DNA of 64,000 bases from Adiantum capillus-veneris (Eukaryota > Streptophyta > Polypodiopsida > Polypodiales > Pteridaceae): assembly GCA_014529385.2 (NCBI GenBank), contig CM043955.1, forward strand, positions 147,537,140 to 147,601,139, given 5' to 3'. A model generated the notes under the pieces. It did not search any database. It worked only from the letters and a program-made list of their open reading frames with translations, and was not told where the DNA came from. Position 1 is the stretch's first letter; each line of letters starts with the position of its first letter. Both the position numbers and the translations under genes were made by a program. This document shows positions 35,861 through 47,126 of this stretch, piece after piece.

Positions 35861-36740
35861 GGACACTAGGATTCGATAGCCATAATTGATTATTTCCTTT
35901 GTAGAAGCCTTGATTTTGGAGTTGATGACGAGGTATCCATCTAGAGATTGTAGCAGCCTTGGTTACAATTGGCTTCTGTTGACTGCTGGTTGTCTTTGCA
36001 TGCTTTTGGGTGTAAGCTTGTTCTTCTTGATTGATCTTTGTTGTTCTAGGTTAAGCTACAATTTTTGGTAACCATATTTGTGTGTTACCTTCATAAAATC
36101 CTTGTGCTTTGAGTAGCTTGACATGAATAATCTGTTGCTTCACCTGTCTTTCTTTGGTAATTTGACTAGCAATTGACTTTGGTACCCAAACTTGTCGCAT
36201 TGTTTGCTTCTTTGATCTTGTCTTTTGATGCCGTTTACGGTTGTTCTTTCTCCTGATTGAGTTATTTGTCTTTCATTGATAGCTTGACTTGCTCATTGTA
36301 GAACTTCTTTCTTGAGGTGAGTAGGTCCAAACTGTTACTTTAGGCTTTTTGGCCCAAACATTAGCGTTTCCTTGGAAGTAACCTTGAGCAGTGATTGACT
36401 CATTTGATGCTACCCACCCTATCACTTTTAGTTGTTTAGGTTAAACTTGTGATTCACGTATCCAAAATGGGTCCGTGACTTTGATGTGCTCTTTGGATAC
36501 TAACACTTGGTTGGCTTCTTCTTGATGCTTTTTTGTGATGGAAACTTTGGTTGATAGACTTTTTGTTTTGGTTTCCATTGCATTGTCGATGGTTTGGCTC
36601 TTGATGTAAAGGCTTCACAGGAGTTTTTATGGAGGCTCGTTGAGGGTAAAGCCGTCTTGCGAGGTTGATATACTTCAGTGTTTACCTTTGATTTGCCTTT
36701 TTTTGGTGATGGTTGGTTGCTCCTTTTTTGCATTGACTTG
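35861..36740 (-). pseudogene. Element B WVPK-motif region
   Basis: On the minus strand a recurrent motif appears at about 36,350-36,400 ('AQGYFQGNANVWA'), 36,178-36,197 ('QVWVPK'), 36,066-36,120 ('LLKAQGFYEGNTQIWLPK') and 35,880-35,925 ('NQGFYKGNNQLWL'), with a Lys/Pro/Gln-rich frame ahead of it (36500-36733). Stops separate the parts. The third copy is almost the same as the E1 unit at 16,550-16,603. This region takes the place of RT downstream of the protease. Function unknown. Confidence 0.5.
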
Positions 36741-36856
36741 AGGTGCTTTTGGGGTTTTTGATAGTGTTGTTGCTGAAGATTTTCCTTGTGGTTGAAGGAA
36801 GATGTTCCTCCAACTTTCTATTAGGATCATGCTCTCATTGATATGATGGGAGTCAA

Positions 36857-37198
36857 TTATGTGGAAAGTATCCTTATACTCCTCACTACTACAGCTTCTG
36901 CAATGCCAAAGCTAGGAATCGGAATTTTTGAACTTGTGTACACTATCTCCTCTAGCTCTTTGACTGGTGGCTTTCCCATCATGATCCACGTTTCATAAGT
37001 CATTAGATTCTTTGTTGCTTTTGGATCTATCATAGCTGAACATGTGGTTTTGAGTTCTGTTTCTCCACATATGCTAAATTTGATTGTCGTAGGAGATAGT
37101 TGATCTTCTTCCTTATCCATGTTCTTGTCTTGATTTTGTGTTTGTTGAACATTTGATGAACTTGGAAACTTTGCTTCTTCATCTGCTTTCATTTGCAC
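36857..37198 (-). pseudogene. Element B second retropepsin-like domain (degenerate)
   Basis: A 113-residue frame with 'AMIDPKATKNLMTYETWIMM' and 'GKPPVKELEEI', which mirrors the layout of the first protease ('AILDSGAGIAIV' ... 'MGK'). The active triad is D-P-K, so it should be inactive. It lies downstream of the first protease and a conserved spacer. Assignment as a duplicated protease is inference from motif spacing. Confidence 0.4.
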
Positions 37199-37276
37199 TC
37201 TTTCTGAAGTCGGATTCTTTGAAATAGATCGTGTTGATTCTTTAGGTATGTCAATGATGAAATATTCTCGTGGTTG

Positions 37277-37588
37277 CTATGGTTCCTTTGTTTGCACTTT
37301 GGAATCATGCTCCAAGACATAGCCATCTGTCTCACCGTTTTTGTTTTCACACTCACAAACCTCGTTAGCTTCCTTCAACACCTTTATCGTAAACAAGGGA
37401 GTTATGTCAAAGCCATCTTCATTGCAAAATTTGGTAATGGTTACCTCGTTTATGTAGACATCAAGAGTCGTCAGTATTTGATCCCATCCAAAGGGTTCAA
37501 ACAAATCCTCTAGAAATGGTTCCTTAATGTAAGCTTCATCTTCTATTGAATGCTCTAAGGATGCAATCTTCCTTTCTAAGATTCCCAT
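37277..37588 (-). pseudogene. Element B post-protease conserved domain
   Basis: Contains 'FLEDLFEPFGWDQILTTLDV'. Element C has 'FLKDLFEPFGWDQILATLDV' at the same place (59,151-59,378), so the block is under constraint or recently shared. Acidic overall; function not known. Confidence 0.5.
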
Positions 37589-37654
37589 ATTCTGATGCTC
37601 TGTACATCCAAATGTGCACTTTGTTTTGCAATCAAGTAGGTAACTCCTTTTCCA

Positions 37655-38186
37655 CTATGATCTTTGATACTGATTTTTGCTAGTGACCTCTTTGTGTCTC
37701 AAGTAAATATAGTCATAGCCCCAGTCTTGTACCATTTTGAGCTGATGCATAAATGGTCTGCCCAATATGACATCAAAGTTGCTGCTCTTGTCAAAACTCA
37801 TTATGGCAAATATGTGCTCATACTCTATGCCACACGAGGATAGAATGATTTGTTCTAATATTCCTATCAGTTTCTCCACGTATACATCCGCTAATTGTAG
37901 ATTTAGTCCATTTTTCATAAGAGCAGGCTTTCCCCATTTTTTTCCTTCTTTCTTTGGTTACAATGGCAATTCCTGCCCCACTATCTAATATAGCAACCGT
38001 ATTTACTCCTTTGTACTCAAGTGATAAGGTGGTGTTTTCTTCTTCTCCTTCACAAGAGTCACCCACCTTATTTACTTGTACTGGCTTTGTTTGTGGCTTC
38101 TTAGGCAAGGTGTCATCCATGTTTTTGTCTACAAGTTGGTCATGTGAAGGGATTTTCAACCCCATCTTTTCTAGGTGTTTGCCCAT
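37655..38186 (-). pseudogene. Element B aspartic protease
   Basis: Two overlapping frames joined by a frameshift at about 37,900. The first has the active site 'AILDSGAGIAIV' (Asp68 of the 122-residue frame, canonical D-S-G). The second has 'ILGRPFMHQLKMVQDWGYDY'. The order and the GRPFM block match E1 and C. It would process Gag in cis. Confidence 0.65.
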
Positions 38187-38321
38187 TTGGCCCTATAGAT
38201 GTGGTCTAATTTTTAGCGACTCTGAGAGATAAAGTGTGCATTGTGTAGGAGAAGACATCAATTCGTGCAAGCTCTTGGTATCCATCATTTTTGGTGTGGC
38301 TTTCCACTGAGAAGGTACCAT

Positions 38322-39420
38322 TTAAACCTCCGATTTTGTTTTGAGTTCTCCTATGAAAGATGGCAAAGTCTGTAGAGAGCGTGGTTTGCTCTCTTTAGAT
38401 GGGACAAACTCGACATCCCCATATAAAGATCTTATATACCTTGGGAAAAATTCATGATCCATGTTTATCTCAAGGATAGGTGCTGATTGTAAAGTAACAC
38501 TACCATCTTTTTGGTTTTTGATCGATTCCCATAAGGATTGTGGCCACGGTTCTTCTACCTCCGGGATAGGCATCTCTGATTGTGAGGCCACCCCATCTAT
38601 TAGTGAGGCCATCCCATCTGTGGTATTGGCTACTTCCCTTGTATTTAAAGGCGCCTCAACGCCTGGCTCTTCCTCTCTTTTTTACAATACCATGACTTTC
38701 CAATTCTTGGATCTTTTTGCAGATTAGCACCTCCATTTTTGGAGCATCTAAAATATGTAGTTCTATAAGAGCTTGGGCCGTCTGGATGAGCTCCTTGCAC
38801 ATTTTCAACCTCTCTTTTTCATAGTGTGGATGAGGATATATCAGCCATCTATTCTCTTGGGTTTGATTGGGTTTTAGCCTAGCTTGATAGGCCTTCAAAA
38901 TTACATCTAAGGGTTCAAAGACTTTGTCGACCAAGACTCCACCTCCCGAGTTAGTCTTTGACACTTTAGGTCCCTTTGCGTTTTTATTGTTTTCTTGCTC
39001 TTGTCTAAGCTGCTCTTTTGTTTGATTCAGTTCAGTTTCCAAAGAAGCTTTCCTGTAGCCTCTTTGCTTTCATTTTGTCCCTTTTGGCTTTCCACGATTT
39101 CTTCCTGTTCTCACCGAGATGTTATCTGTTTGGGGTGGCAATGTGGGTTCTTCCTCAATGATTGCATTTTTGGCAACTTCTTGAGCTTGAGCTTGAGTCA
39201 TCACCTTTACAGGAATTGTAGGCTCTAACTCGGATCCGCTTGAAGAAGGCATCACTCCTACACCATTCATTGTTGCTTTCCCTTTGTAGTCTGGATTTTT
39301 AGCACAGTGTTGGCATAGATGGTCTCTCCCACAACCATCACAGAATACAAATAATTCTATTTGTGGACCCTTGTTTGGACAAATTCATGCCCAATGATCA
39401 CCTCCACATTCATAGCATGG
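38322..39420 (-). pseudogene. Element B Gag C-terminal half with zinc knuckles
   Basis: Broken frames: 38322-38612, 38656-39042 (Glu/Lys-rich, probably helical), 39070-39270 and a Cys/His cluster at about 39,290-39,420 reading 'CYECGGDHWA' stop 'IC' and 'CDGCGRDHLCQHC'. The first knuckle has the C-X2-C-X3-H spacing also seen in E1. Several stops interrupt it. RNA binding is the family role. Confidence 0.5.
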
Positions 39421-40760
39421 AACTTCTTGTGTCATAGCTGGTGATCCAGCCGATGGTTGGTCTTGCCTTGTGAGGATGTTCTTTGAGCCATACTCTTGAT
39501 TGGCTATGAAATGAGCGTATTTGCATCCACGGAGTACTGGTTTTTCATGGGCTGTAGCACATGCATTGGCTGAGTGTAGTTGAATACTACTCTACCATCA
39601 TTCTGAAGAGGTGGTTGTTACCCTAGCACACATTGTGGCTTTGGTCGAGTGCTACACCATGGAGTGGGGTGATCCCCTCCACAAGTATTACATCTCCTCA
39701 ATTGAGGTTTTCATACATCCAGGTTCTATTTGTAGCCTTGGTTTATTCTTCTCATCACCTCCTTGACCACTTGGTCAAATCTCTGCACCATAGGAGGTTT
39801 AACATTTTGCTTTGTTGTTGATTTTCTCTTTGGAGATGAGGCACTACTAGTCACGTTGTCTGTATCTTCAGTCACCTCTCCATAGGCCTTACAATTGTCA
39901 ACTAGATATAGAGCTTCTCTAGTGACTTGCTCAAACGTCGTGCATCCTTTTAAATGTAGGTGCGGTTTTAAACTTCATCTCTCAAGCCCTCTATGAATAG
40001 AACTGATAATCTCTCATCTTGTGGTAGCTCTGTCATAGGACATCTGCCTATGTACTTTTTGAAGCGAAGTAGAGCTTCCTTCACTTTTTCATCCTTTTTT
40101 TGTTTGAAAGCGTAGATCTGGGACATTGCGTTGTGTTTGATTCCCCTTTTCGAGAACTCCTCTACAAACTCTTGTAAGATTTGTGCTATGTTGGGAAAAT
40201 CATCTCTATTTAGTGGTTGGAACCAACTCAAGGCTGTTCCTTCCAATGTCAACCCAAATCCTTCATACTAAGTATGGAAATCTGCAATCTGTTAAACTCT
40301 CAAAACTTGTTCAAAGAGTGATACATGAGCATATGGATCCCTTGATCCATTGTACTTTGTCTTGACACATTGAGCCACTTGATATGGTGTTAATCATTGT
40401 GGTTTAGTCACCAATCTAACCAATTTGTAGTCTCTTGGAAAGAAGTCTCTCGTCCTCTCCTCTAGTCTTGAAGAAAATCCCGGTGGATCCTCTCAGATAT
40501 GTGCTCTTGCATCATTATTGGCTGAAAGTAAGTAGAGATCGGAGTACCCTTGTACATATATCTCTCTAGGTCAATTGGATCAATAAGTTTGTACTCACGA
40601 CCATACTTATTCACCATCAAAAGTTGCACTCCATGGGAAACTGTATACGTGAATGCATAGAGATTCTTATAGCATGACATCTCTCCAACATAGGGTTCTA
40701 CGATCCCCGTTGTGAATCTATATATTCCCTCATGAGAATAATTTGTAAGAACTCTCATGG
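39421..40760 (-). pseudogene. Element B Gag capsid region
   Basis: The minus frame 39968-40252 is a Ty3/gypsy capsid core ('TLEGTALSWFQPL', 'FKQKKDEKVKEALLRFKKYI', 'ERLSVLFIEGL'). Upstream, 40462-40758 encodes a segment homologous to element C 62,900-63,466 ('NLYAFTYTVSHG' and 'KYGREYKLID' against 'NLYVFIYKKGRD' and 'KYGRRYFAVD'). A knuckle-like 'CGGDHPTPWC' lies near 39,655. The frame is broken at several points. Confidence 0.65.
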
Positions 40761-43447
40761 ATTCATTGGTTTGTTGAATCTCACGTTCGGCTTGTTGATG
40801 AGAGGATGTCTCTCTTCTGTGTATTCTCCCAATCCCATTGTTTTCGACGTTGCAGTGTTTTTCATGTCTCTGAGTGGAGTAGAGAACCCTGGTGGTGGAT
40901 GATTTATCATGGTCAAGGCTCTCTCAAAACTCTCAAGATAGTCCTTGACAAGCCCACTTTGGCTTACTGCAACTTATCCCTTTTTGCCCTTGGTGAGGTC
41001 TCTCAAAAGTCAGGAATTTGTGACTTTTTGGTCTTTGGAAACTGGTCTTGGGGTACCCTAAAAGTGTGTCCTATTTCTCACAAGCTTTCTTCCTGGCTAT
41101 ACTGGACTCAATTTGGAGTTGTCTATCAAAATTTAGAGCAATTTTGGGAAACTGCACTTGAAACAATACTCAAAATAGTTTCAGGGTCAGAACACAAGAA
41201 TTTTGGCTTGTATCTTGGCCTATAGAAGGTATTTTTAGCTCAAACTTGAGATTTGGGATATTCTCAAGTATGTCTACAAGATTACCAAGGCAGATACCCC
41301 CACTATGTTGAGGTACATGGATCGTGATCCATGTTCCTTTGTCAAATTTTTTTCTTCAAATTTTCCCAAATTTTGATAGTATGTAGACAAGGTCATATGC
41401 AGGCTCTGTACCAATTTTCATCAAAATCTGAGGTTGAGGTACATGGATCGTGATCCACGTTCAACCACATATGGACTTGATCTCTTAGGAGTTTGTTCCT
41501 GACTATGTTCACAAACTAAATCTCAAATATTTTTGGATTTGGAGTTGTTTTGACAGGTCAAATGGCCAACACTAGGTCTGAACTGCGGTTTTCTGTCTGT
41601 CACATGTTTTGCTCCCTTTTGACCCAAATTTTCTCAATTTTTTTTTCAAAATTAGGCTTGGAGATATGTTTCCTTATGTATGCACTATTGATCTGGAAAG
41701 TTTCAAGTCAAGTTGTCACAATGGGTACATGGATTGCAATCCATGTTTGGAGGCCATATTGACTTTTCTTGGTACCATCAGATTCAACATGATTAGTAGG
41801 TCCTATGGTATCAATTTTTTTTTAAAAAATGAACCTCTGGATTGAAAATCATGTCAATTTTGGCACTTTGTCAGAGTACTTTCCAGTTATGGTTATGTGC
41901 TTTTGACTTGGTTTTTGATATCCAACTTTGGTTTTGAAAAGATCACTAGTCTCCTTGTGATGTCCTCTAGCTATGGTGCAAATTTAGTATCAGTCTATAA
42001 CAGATTATAATTTAGTACCAGTCTATAACAAAGAAACGTGGATCGCGATCTGTGTACCTATGTGTCAAATGATAATGAAACTTGACTCGAAGCTTGCCCT
42101 TGGTCCACAGTTCCCTACTATATGGTTTTTATGTCGTTTGGATCACTTTAGGCCAAGAAAAAGTCAATCCCTAGGTTTGTTTTAGGGTTTTCACCTTGAA
42201 CTGTTTTTGGATCTTTTCACCCACTTTTTGCAACTTTTTTGCATTTGGTTCTTTTGGTAAAAGTGTTTGTCTATGTCTCAGCTACCTACTGCTCAAATCT
42301 TAGCCAAAAAATTTTCCAATTTTTTTTAATGAGGTACATGGATCGCGATCCATGTTCCATCACATCTGAATACCAAATTTGGCTTGATGATTACACGCAG
42401 TGTCAATAATCTATTCCACCATTTATTTTTGGATTTGGAAAACTTTTTCCTAGTTAAAAGTGAGTTTTTCTGTCTGCCCTACAATTTTTGACTAGTTTTT
42501 GTATTTGGCTATTTTGACCAACTTTTTTCAGTTTGTTTACATTGTGCCTTTTGGGAAAGTTGTTCTACTAGTTATCAGGGATGTAATTATCAAATCACTC
42601 CCAAATGTCAAAAGATACATGGATTGCAATTCATGTTTGATAAATTTTTTCATGAATTTTTTTTTTGCTAGTTCTCTATTCCCCGTAGAAGCCAAATCTC
42701 ACTCCCTTTTGAATTTGGATCCCAAAAAGTTGAAAAACCTCCTAATTTTGTGTCTGAAATGCCTGTTTTGCTGTTTTTGCTGTAACAGTCAATTTTGATG
42801 TGATTTTTAAGTTTTTCTTTCAAGCAAACTTGATCAGAACAATATCCCACTGATGCATAATGTCACTAATTACTTTCCTACAAAATTGGTCTCTGGGGTA
42901 CATGGATTGCGATCCATGTTCCTCCATAGAATTTGGCTAGACTTTCTAGATTGCTTCTAGAGAGTATGTCGATGTCCTTGATCCACAAATTTTTGAATTT
43001 GGATCACTTTTGAGGTCTCTACCATCAAATTTTTAAAATTTCAAAGTTATGGTCATTTCGGCCAAAATATGGTTTTCACCCTTTTTTTCGTCAATAGTTT
43101 TGCACAAATTTGATGGTGGTAGTTTCTACTTATCCTACTTCTAAGTACTGAAATGAAACATGAAACAAAAACAAACGATACATTACAAAAGAAAGTCGAA
43201 ACGGAAAACGAAACAGCACTCTCAAAGCATAGAGAAAATCGGAGAATGAAATGCTTTTGGCTATCTCACTCACAACCCTCTTACTTCTCAAGAATAGTCT
43301 AGCAAGTCCTCGACTTCTAAAATCTACCAAGCACTAAACCCCATGTCTAGCTGCTTCACTGCTAAAGTGTAAATGGAATGGAGAGACAAATCTTTGAAAA
43401 AGAACGCTCTAAATACGCACTAGGTCACTCACCATCTAAGGATCATA
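40761..43447 (-). other. Element B leader with periodic palindromes
   Basis: A 2.7-kb leader without convincing frames. It contains seven copies of a 20-base palindrome, ACATGGATYGCRATCCATGT or close variants, at 41315, 41441, 41727, 42036, 42336, 42617 and 42900. All but the first interval are 281-309 bases. Intervening sequence is T-rich and only weakly repetitive, so this looks like an old about 290-base tandem array whose palindrome is best kept. Confidence 0.75.
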
Positions 43448-43465
43448 TCCCCGGCAGTGGCGCCA
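43448..43465 (-). other. Element B primer-binding site (tRNA-Asp type)
   Basis: The + strand reads TCCCCGGCAGTGGCGCCA, the tRNA-Asp 3' end with two differences from E1's site. One base separates it from the LTR. Confidence 0.8.
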
Positions 43466-43466
43466 A

Positions 43467-43770
43467 TGTTAGAGGGTCGTCGCGATAACGAACGTCTGTA
43501 GCATAGCTATTGGACACTAACATAATGTCAATACTCAAGGAAGTGACTCGGATGGGGCACGGAGACTCTTTGAGATCGTCAATCTCAAGAAGTAAACCTT
43601 AACAAGCAAGCACAACAACTCTACAAGCAAACCAACACTCAATGATCAGGGAAATTTGTCTATGTCCTTTCTCACAGCTCTAGGTCATCACGACATTTCG
43701 GCACTTGAACGGACTCGAAATGCGACAAAACTTTAGGAGGAGGTCTAGGATACCTAGGGACACTATCCTA
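43467..43770 (-). repeat. Element B 5' LTR, part 1
   Basis: Begins TGTTAGAGGGTCGTC and matches the left LTR copies until 43,770, where the DNA transposon is inserted after CCTA. The rest of the LTR is at 52,014-52,630. Confidence 0.85.
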
Positions 43771-43792
43771 GGGTGGATGCATGAATAGGTGG
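43771..43792 (+). repeat. Left terminal inverted repeat
   Basis: 22 bases identical in reverse complement to 51992-52013. It is followed by a subterminal palindromic stretch CCGGTTTTAACCGG (43,794-43,808 region). Confidence 0.95.
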
Positions 43793-45149
43793 CCCGGTTT
43801 TAACCGGTTGAAAGTTTCTTTTGGAGGCTTAAAATTTAGGGGGTATGAAACTGGTGTTATGGGAAAGAATTGTTTGAATTAAATATTCGTGTGGAGGATA
43901 CAAAATATTAAAAATCATGTGGAGGATTCAAAAACACGTGTGGAGCCCACGTTAGAACGAATGTTCAGTCGAATGTTTTCATGACTGTGACTTCTCTGTA
44001 TCTTTGTGCCTTTCTCCTTCTGTGCCTTTCTCAGCTCGCTCTACAACACCCTGTGCACGCTGCTTATCCTTCGCTATGGATAGCAACCTAAGAAAGAGCC
44101 CAAGGAATGCAGGCCGTCAGGTCTCCCCCACAAAGACCCGACATTCTCCCACGAAGGTATGTCACCTATCTCTGTCTCTCTCTGTGTTGTGTACAACGGA
44201 CCTGTGTGTAGTAGAGTACTGAGGTGTGGATACATTGAGTAATGAGTATGGATTTATTCCTTTCAGAGACAGAAGTTACAGTCTCCTCCCAAAATCAGCC
44301 GTTTTGTTCACCCCAAGGATGTGGAGGTGTCATTAAAGGAATTCTGCACGACAAAGGAGGATTTTCATAGGGAATATGGGTTAAGTCTTGAGGGGAAAGA
44401 TGTTAGGAAGTTGACAGATGCAGATGTGCCCATATCCGACTGGATGAAAGTTTTCACGTGTCTCCCAGTGAAGGAGAAAAAAGTGCCGATAAAAACAGCA
44501 AGGCCGGATCACTACAAGGCACTCTACCAGCTCTACAAGCAGGTGTACCAATCCAAACCACCAAACTATCTGCTGGGAGTCAAGTTTGCACACGGATATG
44601 CACAGGTCCGGTAAAGTGGGCTGAGTTTGCATCTGAGGTGGTGAAGAATGTGACCAATGAAGGTCACTTAGATAGGAAAAGAGAAAAATGGAAGTTAGAG
44701 ACTTCCCAAGTATCCACATGTATCCCAAGTGGTTCTGCCATCTTCTTAGTAAATACCCCATCCGGAAGTACACCAGTCGGAAGTGGACTTTTTGCGACCA
44801 CTCAGTCTGCCTTTAGTGTTGAAGTATCCACTTCCTTGCAAGAACTTCTTGTTGAGGTTAGAAAATCTCATGACAATGTATCAGCCGAGTGTCACAAGAC
44901 TAAAGATTCAGTGGTCAAATCTATTGCTGATGTGCACTGTTGCGAGGGTTCCCTTGACACCATCCAAATGCACTTCCCTGATGATGCCAACGTACCAATA
45001 GGCTTGCTTGACAGCCTCCAAGAAAAATTTGACCAAGCAAAAGCCACACTACAGGAGGCACAGGTATGCTTTTAACTCCATCTGATTGTAGTTTAATACA
45101 TGCAAAGTACCATACGATATGATTTTTCATATCAGTAGGATTATATCAT

Positions 45150-45480
45150 ATTCGGTAAGGGTAGATGACAATACCGGTAGGATGTTACCCTACCGGTATG
45201 ATTACACCCTACCGGTATGATTACATCCTACCGGTATAATTATATCCTACCGGTATGATAACATCCCACTGGTATGGTTACATACGACCGGTGTGGTTAG
45301 ATCCAACCGGTATGATAAAATCCAACCGGTTTGATGTTATGCTTCTGGTATATTGTTATCCTACCGGTATGATGTTATACTATCCAGTATAATAACATTA
45401 TACCGGTGGGATAACATCATACCAGCAGGATGTAATGATACCGGTATGATAACATCATTATATCGATTTTCAAGCAATCA
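45150..45480 (+). repeat. ACCGGT-rich repeat array in an intron of the RING gene
   Basis: About 17-25-base units around 'TACCGGTATGAT', repeated about fifteen times with variants, within the intron 45,063-45,534. The core ACCGGT is itself palindromic. Confidence 0.85.
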
Positions 45481-45925
45481 TACCGATTTTATACCTGTCT
45501 GGCATTGTCTGATAATAGAGGTCTCTTGCCTACAGGAAGAATTATCCAAATGCTTGGACCGTGAGGAAACCTTTGGTCTCTATGTCACGTTTGTGATAGG
45601 CATGATTAGTCAACCAATGCTACATGAAACCATAGTCTTGCCTACATGAGTCTCAACTCCTGGACATAGTGTTGTTCTCGATCATTGATGTGTGCAATGC
45701 TTGTGGTGTAAAAATTCATGATCACAATCGCTCAAGCCATGTTGTTCTATTGCCTTGTTCACATGCATACCATGCACTCTGCTATGCTCACTTGGCTGGG
45801 AAAGGAAAGTGCATGCTTAAGGATTGCCTCGGAGTTATTTCTGTAGAAGACCAATCCCTTCTAAAGAAGAAGCCAGTTGAACCATGCCCAAAAACAGGTG
45901 AGAAAATTGTTTCAATGGGTAATCA

Positions 45926-45995
45926 GGTGATTGATTTTTGTCTTCTCTGATGTTTTTTCAGGTGGTTGATTTTTGTCTTCTCTGATGTTTTTTCA
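45926..45995 (+). repeat. Tandem duplication over a 3' splice site
   Basis: The stretch GGTGATTGATTTTTGTCTTC and following bases through TTTTTTCAG occurs twice in succession (about 35 bases each), giving two candidate acceptors for the intron that starts at 45,897. Confidence 0.75.
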
Positions 45996-46399
45996 GAGTC
46001 AAGATGCTTCAGAACTACTGCCGGTAAAGACACAGGGAACGATGCAGTGACGCCTGCATACAAGACACCTGTGGAGGTATTGCTTGATGAAAATGTCCCT
46101 GGTAATGCTGAGAAACCTGTTTCGGAAACAACAGAAGAAGAAAAAAACTTTGAGGTAAAGGAGCAGAGTACGACTGGTGCTAAAGAGAAAACCCAGAATT
46201 AGGAAGACGATGTGTTGCTAGACACTGGCGTGCGGGTGACAAGATCAAAGACCCTGAGAAAACAAGGCCAACATGCCAAGAGTAAGTTTTTTCATTGATT
46301 ATGGCTCTAATAAGTGATCTCTTGCTGCAAATCTTTCTAAAGCTGATGGTCGTGTAGATGTCAGGCTGGAGGGAAGTCCCGAGGAGACCCTTAAGAAAT

Positions 46400-46976
<577 letters not shown>

Positions 46977-47126
46977 TAGTTCAGTTTACAGTAATAGGCA
47001 TGTATACACAAAATTATGCATTATGCATTTCTTAAGATGGTTACAGCTCAAAAGGCATACTATTGTAGATAGACTCACTGACATCAAGTGATATTGTATA
47101 TAGTTTTGAGTTGCTGGGATGGGGTA

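Noticed and set aside
41550-42850. Short frames in the element B leader
   Set aside because: All are under 100 residues, composed of T-rich codons, and interrupted relative to the repeated units; no coding signal.
43130-43330. Minus-strand frame of 66 residues just inside the primer site of element B
   Set aside because: It sits in the leader with no homologous frame seen in E1; no motif.
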